From the NCBI RefSeq assembly GCF_900113255.1, contig NZ_FOOR01000005.1:62001-126000 (forward strand): a DNA stretch of 64,000 nt, in the 5' to 3' direction. The translations under genes and the position numbers were made by a program. The notes beneath the pieces are model-generated. The model made no database searches and was not told the origin of the DNA. It saw only the letters and a list, made by a program, of their open reading frames with translations. Positions within the stretch are counted from its first letter, which is position 1, and the number at the start of each line of letters is the position of its first letter. The stretch comes from Novosphingobium sp. CF614. Lineage in GTDB: Bacteria; Pseudomonadota; Alphaproteobacteria; Sphingomonadales; Sphingomonadaceae. Below are positions 8,082 to 17,632 of this stretch, piece by piece.

Positions 8082-8474
8082 TTAGAATCGCCCCAGCGCG
8101 ATCAGCACGGCAATCGTCGAAAGCCCCAGCAGGGTCAGCGCGGTCACCATGAAGCCGATCGCACGCGGGGGATTCGCTTCCGGTTTGTCCATCCCGAAGG
8201 CATGGCTCACGCGCGCCAGCATATAGACCGAGCCGACCAGTGCCAGCCATGTCCCGCCCTTGCCGGTCATTTCGATCGCGGCGATCAGGATCAGCACGAA
8301 GGGCGTGTTCTCGACGAAATTGGCCTGCGCGCGCATGCGCTGCAACAGCAGTGCGTTGCCGCCGTCGCCATGCGGGACTTTCGCGATGTACCGTATCCTG
8401 CCCGTCCGGATCGCAAGCCAGAGGTTGATTATCCCGGCGGCGGCGGCAAGGCTCAGTGTCGTTTGCAGAATCAT
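8082..8474 (-). CDS. MAPEG-family membrane protein
   Basis: This encodes a 130-residue integral membrane protein with four hydrophobic segments, of the MAPEG group (microsomal glutathione S-transferase-like). The motif RMRAQANFVENTPFVLILIA is the family signature. The start at 8474 (MILQTTLSLAAAAG) is chosen because AGGGAA lies seven bases upstream; upstream ATG/other starts would extend the protein past this site. It is divergent from the rpmF operon. The enzymatic role (glutathione conjugation or peroxide reduction) cannot be told from sequence. Confidence 0.85.
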   Translation of the reverse strand: MILQTTLSLAAAAGIINLWLAIRTGRIRYIAKVPHGDGGNALLLQRMRAQANFVENTPFVLILIAAIEMTGKGGTWLALVGSVYMLARVSHAFGMDKPEANPPRAIGFMVTALTLLGLSTIAVLIALGRF

Positions 8475-8526
8475 CGCGTCGTTCCCTGCTGTGGTGAGGG
8501 TGTTCATTGGGGCAGGGAGGAACGGG

Positions 8527-8554
8527 TTGCAACTCGTCAGAAATCGGGTATAGG
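8527..8554 (+). promoter_or_regulatory. Candidate sigma70-type promoter of the rpmF-plsX-fabH operon
   Basis: TTGCAA (8527-8532) and TATAGG (8549-8554) are separated by 16 bases and lie about 80 bases before rpmF. No better pair is visible in this gap. It is a pattern match only. Confidence 0.45.
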
Positions 8555-8635
8555 CGCGCCTTCGCAAGCCGCCGTGTCCGTCCGGTCATCGGCGGCGTTT
8601 TTGACATAAACGCATTTCCAGGAACAGGTGCCGAA

Positions 8636-8815
8636 ATGGCTGTCCCTAAGAGAAAAACGAGCCCGTCCCGCCGGGGCATGCGCCGCAGCCATGATGCGCT
8701 CAAGGTTGAAGCGTTCCACGAGTGCCCGAACTGTGGTGAACTGAAGCGCCCGCATAACCTCTGCAACGCTTGCGGCCATTACAACGGTCGCGAGATTGTC
8801 GCGGTCGAAATCTGA
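8636..8815 (+). CDS. rpmF: 50S ribosomal protein L32
   Basis: This encodes the 59-residue L32 protein of the large ribosomal subunit. It has the basic N-terminus [20 protein letters not shown] and the zinc-ribbon cysteines CPNCG and CNACG typical of the C+ form. It is followed after 28 bases by plsX, the classic rpmF-plsX-fabH order that couples ribosome synthesis to membrane lipid synthesis. Confidence 0.97.
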   Translation: MAVPKRKTSPSRRGMRRSHDALKVEAFHECPNCGELKRPHNLCNACGHYNGREIVAVEI

Positions 8816-8843
8816 GACCTCAGACAAGTTTCGGAGAAAGCCC

Positions 8844-9905
8844 ATGAGCTTGCCGCGTATCGCCGTTGACGCGATGGGCGGCGACGAGGGCGTGCGCGTC
8901 ATGATCGAGGGCGCCGCGCTGGCGCGCCGTCGGCATGACCGCTTCAAATTCCTGTTGGTGGGCGATGAGGCGCGCATCAAGGCGGCGCTGGAGAATCACC
9001 CGAACCTGCGGGCCTCCTCCGAAATCCTGCATACCAACGATGTCATCAGCGGCGAGGAAAAGCCGAGCCAGGCCCTGCGCCGGGCCAAGGGCACCTCGAT
9101 GGGCAGGGCGATCGAGGCGGTCAAGAAAGGCGATGCCGGCGCTGCCGTGAGCGCGGGCAATACCGGCGCGCTCATGGCGATCGCCAAGCTGACGCTGCGC
9201 ACCATGCCGGGCATCGACCGGCCGGCGCTCGCCGCGCTGCTGCCGACGCTGGGCGACAACGACGTCATCATGCTCGACCTTGGCGCCAATACCGAGTGCG
9301 ACAGCCGCAACCTGGTCCAGTTCGCGATCATGGGCGCGGCTTATGCGCGGGTGGCGACCGGGCGCGATCGGCCGCGCGTGCGGCTGCTCAACATCGGCAC
9401 CGAGGAGATCAAGGGCACCGATCTGCTGCGCGACGCGGCGGCGACGCTGAAGGCGGCCTCCGGCGACCTGTCAATCTCGTTCGATGGCTTCACCGAGGCG
9501 GACAAAGTCTGTCGCGGCGATATCGACGTTGTCGTGACCGACGGCTTTTCGGGCAATATCGCGCTCAAGGCGGTCGAAGGGACCGCTCGCTTCGTTGCCG
9601 ACCTGCTGCGCCGGGGCTTCCAGAGTTCGCTGCGCTCCAAGATCGGTTTCCTGATCTCGAAGCCGGCGACCGAGCTGCTCAGGCATCATCTCGATCCCAA
9701 CAATCACAACGGCGCGGTCTTTCTGGGCCTCAACGGGATTGTCGTGAAGAGCCACGGCGGCGCCAGCGCGGCGGGCGTGGCCAATGCCGTGGCGGTGACC
9801 GCGCGGCTTCTGGAGGAAAACGTGACCGAGCGCATCTCTGCCGACCTCGCCCGGGTGGGCGGGGAAACCTGGCGCATGCCGCGAACGCAGGAAGAGCGCG
9901 CCTGA
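8844..9905 (+). CDS. plsX: Phosphate acyltransferase PlsX
   Basis: PlsX converts acyl-ACP to acyl-phosphate, the donor used by PlsY in phospholipid synthesis. The 353-residue protein begins with the family signature [13 protein letters not shown] and contains [10 protein letters not shown] and [14 protein letters not shown] blocks ([19 protein letters not shown]). GGAGAAAG precedes the ATG at 8844. Its TGA overlaps the fabH ATG (ATGA-like junction at 9903-9907), so translation is coupled. Confidence 0.97.
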   Translation: MSLPRIAVDAMGGDEGVRVMIEGAALARRRHDRFKFLLVGDEARIKAALENHPNLRASSEILHTNDVISGEEKPSQALRRAKGTSMGRAIEAVKKGDAGAAVSAGNTGALMAIAKLTLRTMPGIDRPALAALLPTLGDNDVIMLDLGANTECDSRNLVQFAIMGAAYARVATGRDRPRVRLLNIGTEEIKGTDLLRDAAATLKAASGDLSISFDGFTEADKVCRGDIDVVVTDGFSGNIALKAVEGTARFVADLLRRGFQSSLRSKIGFLISKPATELLRHHLDPNNHNGAVFLGLNGIVVKSHGGASAAGVANAVAVTARLLEENVTERISADLARVGGETWRMPRTQEERA

Positions 9906-10873
9906 TGCTTCGTTCGGTCCTGATTGGCACCGGTTCCGCGCTTCCGCGCCAGGCCGTGAGCAATGCCGAGCTTGCCGAGCGCGTCGACACCAGCGACGAG
10001 TGGATCGTCGGACGTACCGGCATTTCCAACCGCTATATCGCCGCGCCCGATGAAACGACGGCGAGCCTTGCCACCGAGGCCGCGTGGAAGGCGATCGAGG
10101 CGGCGGGCATAGAGGCCGCGTCGATCGACCTGATCGTGCTCGCCACCGCTACGCCGGACCAGACCTTTCCTGCCACCGCCACCATCGTCCAGAACAACCT
10201 GGGTTGCCGGGGCGGAATCGCCTTCGACGTCGCGGCGGTCTGCTCGGGGTTTCTCTATGCGCTGGGCATTGCCGATTCGATGCTGCGCACCGGCATGGCA
10301 CGGCGCGCGCTGGTGATCGGTTCGGAGACCTTCAGCCGCATCCTGGATTGGGACGACCGCACCACTTGCGTGCTGTTCGGCGACGGGGCTGGAGCGGTCG
10401 TCGTCGAGGCGCGGGAAGAGGACGGGGAAAAGCCGCGCGGCATCCTGGCCACCCGCCTCCATGCCGATGGGGCGCATAACCAGCTGCTCTATGTGGACGG
10501 TGGTCCTTCGACCACCGGCACGGTCGGCAAGCTGCGCATGAAGGGCCCCGAAGTCTTCCGCCACGCGGTTGTCAATCTGGCCGAGGTTCTCAAGGAAGTC
10601 CTTGAGGAAACAGGACTATCCACCAGCGACATAGACTGGCTGGTGCCGCATCAGGCGAATGCCCGGATCCTGGATGCGACCGCGAAGAAACTCGGCCTGC
10701 CCACGGAAAAGGTCGTGATGACCGTTGGCCAGCACGCCAATACCTCGGCGGCATCGGTTCCGCTGGCGCTGGATCAGGCGGTTCGCGACGGACGGATAGT
10801 CCAGGGCGATCTTGTCATGCTGGAAGCGATGGGCGGCGGCTTCACCTGGGGTGCGTGCCTGATTCGGGTCTGA
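9905..10873 (+). CDS. fabH: 3-oxoacyl-ACP synthase III (KASIII)
   Basis: FabH performs the first condensation of type II fatty acid synthesis, joining acetyl-CoA and malonyl-ACP. The protein has 322 residues with the catalytic Cys113 in AVCSGF, the His in [11 protein letters not shown] and the Asn in [10 protein letters not shown], so the triad is complete. The start at 9905 gives the normal N-terminus ([14 protein letters not shown]); longer readings of the frame run into plsX and are not credible. Confidence 0.97.
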   Translation: MLRSVLIGTGSALPRQAVSNAELAERVDTSDEWIVGRTGISNRYIAAPDETTASLATEAAWKAIEAAGIEAASIDLIVLATATPDQTFPATATIVQNNLGCRGGIAFDVAAVCSGFLYALGIADSMLRTGMARRALVIGSETFSRILDWDDRTTCVLFGDGAGAVVVEAREEDGEKPRGILATRLHADGAHNQLLYVDGGPSTTGTVGKLRMKGPEVFRHAVVNLAEVLKEVLEETGLSTSDIDWLVPHQANARILDATAKKLGLPTEKVVMTVGQHANTSAASVPLALDQAVRDGRIVQGDLVMLEAMGGGFTWGACLIRV

Positions 10874-10983
10874 TTCGCTGCCACCGTGATCGATTGCGTG
10901 TATTATCGCACGCAGCATTGCTTTTTCCCTGCTTTTTCATATGATCGCGCTAGGGTTGGCGCACGAAGGGGAATGCGGGCTTG

Positions 10984-11280
10984 ATGCGCTCCACGGACAC
11001 ATTGACGAGGGCGGAAATCGCCGAGGCTATCCACAGGAAACTGGGGGTGTCGCGGACGGAGTCGCTAGCCATGGTGGAGGCGATCCTCCAGCACATGTGC
11101 GCGGCCCTGGCCAATGGCGAAAACGTCAAGATTTCGGGCTTCGGCACCTTCCTGCTGCGTGACAAGGGAGAGCGGATCGGCCGTAATCCCAAGACCGGGG
11201 TGGAAGTGCCGATCACGCCGCGCCGCGTCCTGACCTTCCGTGCCAGCCACATGCTCAAGGATCGCATCGCCAGAAACTGA
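10984..11280 (+). CDS. ihfA: Integration host factor subunit alpha
   Basis: This encodes a 98-residue HU/IHF-family DNA-bending protein. [19 protein letters not shown] at the N-terminus and the beta-arm signature [20 protein letters not shown] identify the alpha subunit; IHF alpha pairs with IhfB (not in window). ATG 10984 is used (a TTG directly precedes it). It lies between fabH and a MerR gene, as in many alphaproteobacteria. Confidence 0.94.
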   Translation: MRSTDTLTRAEIAEAIHRKLGVSRTESLAMVEAILQHMCAALANGENVKISGFGTFLLRDKGERIGRNPKTGVEVPITPRRVLTFRASHMLKDRIARN

Positions 11281-11294
11281 AAGCTGGAGGCACG

Positions 11295-11747
11295 ATGGAA
11301 GGACCGCGTATCATTCCCGGAATTGATGGCATCGGTTTCGATAGCACCGGTTTCGGTGACGCCGGCTTCGATGACGGGAAGGATCCCGAAGCCTTGCGCA
11401 CGATCGGCGAAGTGAGCCGCGCGCTCGATATCCGTCAGCACGTCCTGCGCTATTGGGAAGAACAATTCCCCGCGCTGCGGCCCGTCAAGCGCAGCGGCGG
11501 CCGCCGATACTACCGCGCGCGGGACATTGCGCTGATCGTCGAGATCGACCAGCTGGTGCACCGCGAAGGTTATACGCTGCGCGGGGCCCGCAAGGCCATC
11601 GCGGAGAAAGCCGTCAAGGACGAGCCGGTGTCCACGGTGAACGAAGCCGGGCATCCGTCGGCGAAAGCCGTGGGGGTCGGCGAAGATATTCGCCGCAAGC
11701 TTGTGGACATTCGCCGGCAACTTGCCGAGGCGCTGGCGGCGGCCTGA
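11295..11747 (+). CDS. MerR-family transcriptional regulator
   Basis: This encodes a 150-residue protein with a MerR-type winged helix-turn-helix (TIGEVSRALDIRQHVLRYWE and RPVKRSGGRRYYRARDI), about residues 35-105. The helix continues with a short C-terminal coiled segment that would mediate dimerisation; no metal- or drug-binding cysteines are visible. The N-terminal 30 residues are a low-complexity Gly/Asp/Phe stretch. The gene follows ihfA by 14 bases with a GGAGG ribosome site, and the ihfA-merR pair is common in alphaproteobacteria. The ligand is unknown. Confidence 0.9.
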   Translation: MEGPRIIPGIDGIGFDSTGFGDAGFDDGKDPEALRTIGEVSRALDIRQHVLRYWEEQFPALRPVKRSGGRRYYRARDIALIVEIDQLVHREGYTLRGARKAIAEKAVKDEPVSTVNEAGHPSAKAVGVGEDIRRKLVDIRRQLAEALAAA

Positions 11748-11785
11748 ACGCCCTTGGTGTGTCGGCTCTGGCGGTCCCGCCCCGC

Positions 11786-12238
11786 TTAGCGCACGATCCC
11801 GCTGTAGGCGATCTGGCCTCGGCCGCGCGCGGCGCTGGCGGCGGGAATTCTCCAGCGCACGTGAGTCACGTCTTCGGGCGCGGCGCGGCGATTGCCGATG
11901 CGCAAGTCTTCCAGGCATCCCCAGGAGCGGCCGCCATCGACCGAGACTTCCTGCGTGTCGCTGGCGCTTTCCTGGTAGGCGAGCGCGGCGGGAAGCGGAT
12001 TGACGATCACGAAGCCGCGCTCGCCACCGATGGCGTACCATCTGACGACCGTGACCACGCGGTCTCCGCGCAGGAGCTGGCTGGCCGGCTCGAGACGGTG
12101 GCTGGCATCGGACGCGATCCGCTCGACGTAGACGGCGCTGTCGGTCGCGACGGCAGGGGCTCCCCACGCCTGGGCGGGGGCGGTGAGAACGGTGCCCAGA
12201 AACGCGGCGATGGAAAGGATCTGGCGGCGCGATTGCAA
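11786..12238 (-). CDS. Exported protein of unknown function
   Basis: This encodes 150 residues that begin with a TTG start preceded by GGGAGA. The N-terminal signal peptide (SRRQILSIAAFLGTVLTAPAQA) predicts periplasmic export; the twin Arg is not in a good Tat context. The mature part is mostly beta-strand in character (AVYVERIASDASHRLEPASQ, VVTVVRWYAIGGERGFVIVN) with a sequence resembling DUF11-like repeat proteins of sphingomonads. It is convergent with the MerR gene, 38 bases apart. No function is assigned. Confidence 0.65.
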   Translation of the reverse strand: MQSRRQILSIAAFLGTVLTAPAQAWGAPAVATDSAVYVERIASDASHRLEPASQLLRGDRVVTVVRWYAIGGERGFVIVNPLPAALAYQESASDTQEVSVDGGRSWGCLEDLRIGNRRAAPEDVTHVRWRIPAASAARGRGQIAYSGIVR

Positions 12239-12374
12239 CGATATTCTCCCGAAAGTCCTCCGTGGACGGACGGGTTCCTATGCTTTCAGTCGCCAAGATA
12301 TGGTTAACGCCCGTTGACCGCGCTCGACCCGGTATCGGTGGCGGCAAAATTTCGGATCAGTCCCGGCAAGGCGG

Positions 12375-12403
12375 TTGACAGGCCCCCGAGGCTGGCTTAG
12401 TGG
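12375..12403 (+). promoter_or_regulatory. Candidate tRNA-Asp promoter
   Basis: A perfect TTGACA (12375-12380) is followed after 17 bases by TAGTGG (12398-12403). It sits about 33 bases before the first tRNA-Asp. The -35 is strong and the -10 weak, common for stable RNA promoters. Confidence 0.5.
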
Positions 12404-12435
12404 CGCGGCTCCCAAGCGGACGCACCGCAAAGTAC

Positions 12436-12512
12436 GCGGGTGTAGCTCAGTTGGTTAGAGTGCCGGCCTGTCACGCCGGAGGTCGCGGGTTCGAGCCCCG
12501 TCACTCGCGCCA
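12436..12512 (+). tRNA. tRNA-Asp (GTC)
   Basis: The sequence folds as a full 77-base cloverleaf: acceptor GCGGGTG/CACTCGC, D-arm with AGCTCAGTTGGTTAGAG, anticodon loop CTGTCAC with anticodon GTC at 12470-12472, T-arm GTTCGAGCC, and encoded CCA end. It is identical to the second copy at 12579. Confidence 0.97.
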
Positions 12513-12546
12513 CTTGGGAATTTTCCGGGAAACCGGTGTCAGAAGA

Positions 12547-12569
12547 GGTCGGGTTTTCCCGGCCTTTTT
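12547..12569 (+). terminator. Intrinsic terminator between the two tRNA-Asp genes
   Basis: A stem GGTCGGG (12547-12553) pairs with CCCGGCC (12558-12564), one T-G wobble, around a TTTT loop, followed by TTTTT (12565-12569). This separates the first tRNA-Asp from the second, which would then need its own promoter or rely on read-through. Confidence 0.75.
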
Positions 12570-12578
12570 CATTGCCGC

Positions 12579-12655
12579 GCGGGTGTAGCTCAGTTGGTTA
12601 GAGTGCCGGCCTGTCACGCCGGAGGTCGCGGGTTCGAGCCCCGTCACTCGCGCCA
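12579..12655 (+). tRNA. tRNA-Asp (GTC), second copy
   Basis: This is an identical 77-base tRNA-Asp with anticodon GTC and encoded CCA. It begins 143 bases after the start of the first copy. Just downstream, CCACTTC (12653-12659, including the tRNA 3' CCA) and GAAGTGG (12664-12670) can pair, followed by a short T run at 12681, perhaps a weak terminator. Confidence 0.97.
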
Positions 12656-12688
12656 CTTCTCAGGAAGTGGCCTCGCGCCTTTTCCTCG

Positions 12689-12904
12689 TCATCCCCAGCG
12701 TCCGGTTTCCATCCAGATCAGGAAGCGCCGCAAGGGCAGTATCCAGACCACGCCGAGCACGACATAGACCGGGGTCTGCGCCAGGGCATTCCACGCGCCG
12801 ATCAGCGGCGGCAGCAAGCTGGCGATGGCGATCCCGTAGAGCGCCAGGACCAGGACCAGGGCGAGGACGCCGATCGGTATCCGCCATGTCGGGGCTTCGC
12901 GCAT
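12689..12904 (-). CDS. DUF2842 family membrane protein
   Basis: This is a 71-residue protein with two transmembrane helices (about residues 9-31 and 40-58) and an end LRRFLIWMETGRWG typical of the DUF2842 family of alphaproteobacteria. It starts one base after the fau stop, so it is probably cotranscribed with fau. The function is unknown. Confidence 0.82.
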   Translation of the reverse strand: MREAPTWRIPIGVLALVLVLALYGIAIASLLPPLIGAWNALAQTPVYVVLGVVWILPLRRFLIWMETGRWG

Positions 12905-12905
12905 G

Positions 12906-13508
12906 TCACGGTTGTCCTTCGTAGATTCGCGTCGGCGTCACCACCGCGACCAATGGCCGGTCGTGCGGTTCCAGCGGCAGTCCCTCGGCTATCTGGCAGT
13001 CCCACGCAAGCCCGATCGCGGGCACCCGAGGATGCGCGGCCAGCCAGCGGTCGTAGTGGCCACCGCCCTGGCCGAGCCGGTGTCCGGCGGCGGTGAAGGC
13101 CAGCAGCGGCACCACCACCACTTCGGGGACGACCGGTCCGTCACCTTCGGGCGGCTGTAGCGCGTGCCAGGGGCCAGGCGCGAGCTGTTCTTCGTCCCAG
13201 GGATTGTCCCAGGTCCGGAATTCCATGGCGGCATCGCGCGCCGCGAACCAGGGCAGGGCGATCCCGCGGCCATGTTCGGCGAACCAGCGCGCCCAGCCTG
13301 TGGCGGGGGCTTCCGTCCCGGTCGGGTGATACAGGCCGATCGTCGCGCCTTCGGGTATCATCGCGGCGATCGGCGCCGGCGGGCGGTTGAGCACCAGCGC
13401 GCGCAGCCCTTCGGGCAGGCCGGCGACGTGAGCCGCGCGGGCCTTGCGATAGGCCGGGCGCAGCACGGCTTTCTCATCGACGGCGGAAAGGGGGGGTGAC
13501 GGGTCCAC
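12906..13508 (-). CDS. fau: 5-formyltetrahydrofolate cyclo-ligase
   Basis: This is the YgfA family enzyme that converts 5-formyl-THF to 5,10-methenyl-THF using ATP. It is about 200 residues. The signature LGQGGGHYDRWLA is the ATP/metal loop, and YHPTGTE and LPWFAARDAAMEFR cover the substrate side. The start at 13508 is a GTG. The gene directly follows the 6S RNA region, and the zapA-6S-fau arrangement is conserved in many proteobacteria. Confidence 0.93.
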   Translation of the reverse strand: MDPSPPLSAVDEKAVLRPAYRKARAAHVAGLPEGLRALVLNRPPAPIAAMIPEGATIGLYHPTGTEAPATGWARWFAEHGRGIALPWFAARDAAMEFRTWDNPWDEEQLAPGPWHALQPPEGDGPVVPEVVVVPLLAFTAAGHRLGQGGGHYDRWLAAHPRVPAIGLAWDCQIAEGLPLEPHDRPLVAVVTPTRIYEGQP

Positions 13509-13521
13509 CGTGGGTCGTTTT

Positions 13522-13669
13522 CCTAGAAATCCTCTGACGCCTCAACGTCAGGTGGGGACCATATGTGCCGGACCAGGGTCCAACCAGGGACAGCCCCCTT
13601 GGATTGCTTATAGCCTCAGGGATGTTCGAACGGCTCGTGCCGGGCAGAACCCGTCATTTCCTATCTAGG
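13522..13669 (-). ncRNA. ssrS: 6S RNA (probable)
   Basis: The 150 bases between zapA and fau, with no coding potential, are the conserved site of 6S RNA, which binds and sequesters sigma70 RNA polymerase in stationary phase. The ends can pair: on the minus strand CCTAGA...AAAT..GACG at the 5' end with CGTC...ATTT.TCTAGG at the 3' end. The inner part has GC-rich hairpins around an open centre, as expected for 6S. The 5' end overlaps the zapA stop codon. The call rests on position and fold, not on an alignment. Confidence 0.68.
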
Positions 13670-13973
13670 CGCTCGCAGTGCCGCTCTCAAGCCGTGCCGC
13701 AAGATTTTCGATCCGTCCGGCAATCTGCCCCAGGCGTTCGGCGATCCCGGCGGGCAGCGCGGTAGAGGCGGCATCGCCCTGCAGGTCGTGGATTTGGTCG
13801 GCAAGCAGCAGCGAGGCGAACAGAAGCATGCGCGTTTCGGTCTGGCCGGCGTTGCCCGCCGCCACGACCTTTTCGTCGATCAACCGGCCCAGCTTGCTGA
13901 CATGCGCTTCCTCTCCATCCGCGCAGGCGACGGTGAAGCTGCGGCCACCGATCGAAAGCGTGACGTTGCTCAT
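13665..13973 (-). CDS. zapA: Cell division protein ZapA
   Basis: ZapA binds FtsZ and bundles its protofilaments at the division site. This is 102 residues with N-terminal VTLSIGGRSFTVACADGEEAH and a C-terminal coiled coil ending in RIENLAARLESG. It is cotranscribed with an upstream 61-residue coiled-coil gene (4-base overlap), and the 6S RNA follows. Confidence 0.92.
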   Translation of the reverse strand: MSNVTLSIGGRSFTVACADGEEAHVSKLGRLIDEKVVAAGNAGQTETRMLLFASLLLADQIHDLQGDAASTALPAGIAERLGQIAGRIENLAARLESGTASA

Positions 13974-14155
13974 GCGGGCGGGCCGGCGATCAGGCCGTCC
14001 AGTTCTTCCAGGGATCGGGCGACGCAGGCCTTGAGCTGTTCGTGCCGGCCTTGCAGGTCCGCCGATTTCCGGGAGGTGATCGCGGCATGCGTCTCGATCC
14101 GCGCAAGGGCGGCTTCGATCCTTTCAACCGCGTGCACGATCGATGCCTCTTCCAT
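13970..14155 (-). CDS. Small coiled-coil protein upstream of zapA
   Basis: This encodes 61 residues that are almost entirely helical with heptad-like spacing (SIVHAVERIEAALARIETHA and LQGRHEQLKACVARSLEELD). Its stop overlaps the zapA start (ATGA), so the two are translated together and may act together in division. It resembles the small coiled-coil partner often found with zapA in sphingomonads but is not homologous to anything I can name with certainty. Confidence 0.68.
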   Translation of the reverse strand: MEEASIVHAVERIEAALARIETHAAITSRKSADLQGRHEQLKACVARSLEELDGLIAGPPA

Positions 14156-14393
14156 CCCGTCATGGCTATCGTATTATCCTCCCGATGCAAGTATTTGACA
14201 CGGGTTGTTCACAGTCCTGCGAACTTGCGGCCCGGCTGATGGCCCGGCAGCGCGCCGCATTGTGGCCGGCGCGGCGATGAACCTGGTGGCAAGCGTGAAA
14301 TCCGGCGCTGAACTTGACGGGAGGCCGCCTCTCCCTAAAGGGGGTCGCAAATTCCGAATCGTTCCCGAAAATTTCCGTATCCGGAGCCACCCG

Positions 14394-16382
14394 ATGATCC
14401 TTGCCCCCGACCGTCTCGCGCCGATGGCCAATGCCATCCGGGCGCTGTCGATGGACGCGGTTCAGGCAGCCAATAGCGGCCATCCCGGCATGCCGATGGG
14501 CATGGCCGATGTCGCCACGGTTCTCTTCTCCAAGTTCCTCAAGTTCGATCCCGCCGCGCCGCAGTGGCCCGATCGCGACCGCTTCGTGCTGTCCGCCGGC
14601 CACGGTTCGATGCTGATCTATTCGCTGCTGTATCTGACCGGGTATGAAAGCCCGACGCTGGATGACATCCGCAATTTCCGCCAGCTCGGCTCGGTCTGCG
14701 CGGGGCATCCGGAGAATTTCCTGATTCCCGGCGTCGAATGCACCACCGGCCCGCTGGGACAGGGCCTGGCGATGGCGGTCGGCATGGCGATGGCGGAGCG
14801 TCATCTCAATGCCGCCTTCGGTGATGGACTCGTCGATCACCGGACCTGGGTGATCGCCGGTGACGGATGTCTGATGGAAGGCATCAATCATGAGGCGATC
14901 GGCCTTGCCGGCAACCTCAAGCTGGGCCGCCTCAAGGTCCTGTGGGACGACAACAAGATCACCATCGACGGGGATACCTCGCTTTCGACCAGCGAGGATA
15001 TCCCCGCGCGTTACCGCGCGGTGGGATGGGACGTGTTCTCGTGCGACGGGCATGACTTCGCCGATATCGAGCGCGCGCTGGGCGAAGCCGCCGCCTCCGA
15101 CAAGCCGAGCCTGGTCGCCTGCCGAACGGTGATCGGCAAAGGGGCGCCCGGCAAGCAGGGCAGCCACGACGTCCATGGCTCGCCGCTGGGGGCCGACGAG
15201 ATCGCCGCCGCACGCGAATACCTGGGCTGGAGCTCGGCTCCCTTCGAGATTCCGGCGGAGATTCTCGCCGACTGGCGCTCGCTGGGCGAAGTGGGCGCCA
15301 GCGCCCGCGCCGCGTGGGAAGCGCGTCATGCCGCGAACGGGCAAGGCGCCGAATTCAGCCGCCGCATGGCTGGCGACCTGCCGGACGGCGAGGAAGCCGG
15401 CAAGACCTTCCAGGGCTGGCTTGAGGGGGACTCCACCGTCGCCACCCGCAAGGCCTCGGAAAACGTGCTCAACGTGCTGGCGCCGCTGGTGCCGGAGATG
15501 GTGGGCGGCTCGGCCGACCTCACCGGCTCCAACAACACCAAGGCCAAGTGCCAGGCGCCGTTCACGGCTGCCGACTATTCGGGCCGCTACGTCTATTACG
15601 GCATTCGCGAATTCGGCATGGCCGCGGCAATGAACGGCATGGCGCTGCACGGCGGTGTCATTCCCTATGGCGGCACTTTCCTGATCTTCTCGGACTACTG
15701 CCGCAACGCCGTGCGCCTTTCTGCCTTGCAGCAAACCCGTGCGATCTACGTTTTCACGCACGATTCCATCGGTCTTGGCGAAGACGGCCCGACGCATCAG
15801 CCAATCGAACAGGTCATGAGCCTGCGCCTGATCCCGAACCTCAACGTCTTCCGTCCATGCGACGTGATCGAGACTGCCGAGTGCTGGAACCTGGCGCTGC
15901 AATCGCGGGATACCCCTTCGGTCCTGGCGCTGACCCGCCAGAACCTGCCGCAGCTGCGCAAGTCGGGCGAGATGCTTTCGGCGCGCGGGGCCTATGTGCT
16001 GCGCCGCGCCGAGGCGGACCGCAAGGTCATCCTCATCGCCACCGGTTCCGAGGTGGAACTCGCCTGCAAGGTGCGCGATGCGCTGGAAACCCAGGGCATC
16101 GGCGCCGATGTCGTCTCGATGCCGTGCATGGAGCTGTTCGAAGCCCAGGACCAGGCCTACAAGCACGAAGTCCTGCCGCACGATCCCGCGATCCTGCGCG
16201 TTTCGATCGAGGCGGGATCGACCATGGGCTGGGAACGCTACACCGCTGTCAGCCGCGACGGTGGCCTCAATATCGGCCTGGACCGCTTCGGCGCGTCGGC
16301 CCCGGCCAAGGATCTGTTCGCGCGTTTCGGCTTCACCGCCGATTCCATCGTTCCCAGGATTCTGGATAAACTCAGCGCCTAA
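14394..16382 (+). CDS. tkt: Transketolase
   Basis: This is the TPP-dependent enzyme moving two-carbon units in the pentose phosphate and related pathways. It has 662 residues with the thiamine diphosphate motif [19 protein letters not shown] and [20 protein letters not shown] at the N-terminus, and the TK signature [20 protein letters not shown]. The ATG at 14394 gives the normal N-terminus and has GGAG nine bases upstream. It is followed 15 bases later by gap and is the first gene of a central-carbon cluster. Confidence 0.96.
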   Translation: MILAPDRLAPMANAIRALSMDAVQAANSGHPGMPMGMADVATVLFSKFLKFDPAAPQWPDRDRFVLSAGHGSMLIYSLLYLTGYESPTLDDIRNFRQLGSVCAGHPENFLIPGVECTTGPLGQGLAMAVGMAMAERHLNAAFGDGLVDHRTWVIAGDGCLMEGINHEAIGLAGNLKLGRLKVLWDDNKITIDGDTSLSTSEDIPARYRAVGWDVFSCDGHDFADIERALGEAAASDKPSLVACRTVIGKGAPGKQGSHDVHGSPLGADEIAAAREYLGWSSAPFEIPAEILADWRSLGEVGASARAAWEARHAANGQGAEFSRRMAGDLPDGEEAGKTFQGWLEGDSTVATRKASENVLNVLAPLVPEMVGGSADLTGSNNTKAKCQAPFTAADYSGRYVYYGIREFGMAAAMNGMALHGGVIPYGGTFLIFSDYCRNAVRLSALQQTRAIYVFTHDSIGLGEDGPTHQPIEQVMSLRLIPNLNVFRPCDVIETAECWNLALQSRDTPSVLALTRQNLPQLRKSGEMLSARGAYVLRRAEADRKVILIATGSEVELACKVRDALETQGIGADVVSMPCMELFEAQDQAYKHEVLPHDPAILRVSIEAGSTMGWERYTAVSRDGGLNIGLDRFGASAPAKDLFARFGFTADSIVPRILDKLSA

Positions 16383-16397
16383 GGAGGAGAATTTCAC

Positions 16398-17405
16398 ATG
16401 GCGACCAAGGTTGCGATCAACGGTTTCGGACGTATCGGGCGGCTTGTCGCCCGCGCCATTCTCGAGCGGCCCGATTGCGGCCTCGAACTGGTTTCGATCA
16501 ACGACCTTGCCGATACCAAGTCGAACGCGCTCCTCTTTGCCTATGACAGCACCCATGGCCGTTTCCCCGGCACCGTCGAGGCGGGTGAGGGCAAGATCAC
16601 CGTCAACGGCCAGGACATCATCGTCACTGCCGAGCGGGATCCGGGCAAGCTGCCGCACAAGGATCTGGGCATCGACATCGTGCTGGAATGCACTGGCTTC
16701 TTCCAGTCGAAGGAAGCCTCGGCACCGCACCTCACCGCTGGCGCCAAGCGCGTGCTGATCTCGGCCCCCGCCAACGGTGTCGACAACACGATCGTCTACG
16801 GCGTCAATCACGAGACGCTCACGGCCGACCACATCGTCGTCTCGAACGCGTCGTGCACCACCAACTGCCTCGCGCCGCTCGCCAAGGTCTGCCACGACAC
16901 CGTCGGCATCGAGCGCGGCTTCATGACCACGATCCACAGCTACACCAACGACCAGCGCATGCTCGACCAGATCCACTCGGATTTGCGCCGCGCCCGCGCC
17001 GGTGCCGTCAACATGATCCCCACCACCACCGGCGCCGCGCGCGCGGTCGGCCTGGTGCTGCCGGAACTGAAGGGCAAGCTGGACGGTTCGTCGGTCCGCG
17101 TGCCGACCCCGAATGTCAGCCTGGTCGACCTCTGCTTCGTGCCGGGTCGCGACACCACCAGGGAAGAGATCAACGCCGCGCTCAAGGCGGCTTCGGAAGG
17201 CGCGCTCAAGGGCATTCTCGCTTACACCGACCAGCCGCTGGTCTCCTCGGACTTCAATCACTATCCGGCCAGCTCGACCGTCGACAGCCTTGAAACCACG
17301 GTTATGGAAGGCAAGTTCGTGCGCGTCGTTTCCTGGTACGACAACGAGTGGGGTTTCTCGAACCGCATGCTCGATACCGCGGGCGTGATGGCGAAGTTCC
17401 TCTGA
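16398..17405 (+). CDS. gap: Glyceraldehyde-3-phosphate dehydrogenase
   Basis: This is the 335-residue NAD-dependent glycolytic enzyme. It has the Rossmann start [15 protein letters not shown], the catalytic Cys153 in [12 protein letters not shown] and His in [10 protein letters not shown]. An AGGAGG-type ribosome site precedes the ATG. pgk follows after a 306-base gap with strong hairpins. Confidence 0.97.
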   Translation: MATKVAINGFGRIGRLVARAILERPDCGLELVSINDLADTKSNALLFAYDSTHGRFPGTVEAGEGKITVNGQDIIVTAERDPGKLPHKDLGIDIVLECTGFFQSKEASAPHLTAGAKRVLISAPANGVDNTIVYGVNHETLTADHIVVSNASCTTNCLAPLAKVCHDTVGIERGFMTTIHSYTNDQRMLDQIHSDLRRARAGAVNMIPTTTGAARAVGLVLPELKGKLDGSSVRVPTPNVSLVDLCFVPGRDTTREEINAALKAASEGALKGILAYTDQPLVSSDFNHYPASSTVDSLETTVMEGKFVRVVSWYDNEWGFSNRMLDTAGVMAKFL

Positions 17406-17415
17406 AGGTGAACGC

Positions 17416-17497
17416 GGCGACGGGCACGGTCATGAAGGACTTGCAGCCCGTCGCCGTCATTGACGCCGCGAAAGTCGAAGGCGACTTTCACGGCGTC
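17416..17497 (+). other. Two strong hairpins in the gap-pgk interval
   Basis: Right after the gap stop, GGCGACGGGC (17416-17425) pairs with GCCCGTCGCC (17446-17455). Then GACGCCG-c-GAAAGTCG (17462-17477) pairs with CGACTTTC-a-CGGCGTC (17482-17497) around an AAGG loop. There is no T run, so simple termination is unlikely; RNA stabilisation or processing of the gap-pgk message is plausible. Confidence 0.6.
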
Positions 17498-17560
17498 GTA
17501 TGTCAGGGCCACGGGGTCGCTCGCCAAGTCGTTGCGATGCGGTTGAAGCATTCCTTTCCC

Positions 17561-17632
17561 CGTTCGTGTCGAGTGCAGTCGAAACACGTCGGCGCGGCGC
17601 GCGGGTGCCTCGACTTCGCTCGACGCGAACAG
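17561..17632. repeat. Inverted pair of TTCG.GTCGAG intergenic repeat
   Basis: CGTTCGTGTCGAGTGCAGTC (17561-17580) is met in inverted form by CTCGACTTCGCTCGACGCGA (17610-17629), about 17 of 21 positions matching. Such palindromic units are common between genes in sphingomonads. The rest of the 306-base gap before pgk shows no coding signal. Confidence 0.55.

Noticed and set aside
14166..17261. 1031-residue minus-strand open frame
   Set aside because: It lies antisense to tkt and gap, which have strong motifs; its composition is the typical Arg/Gly/His-rich shadow of high-GC coding DNA and has no recognisable domain.
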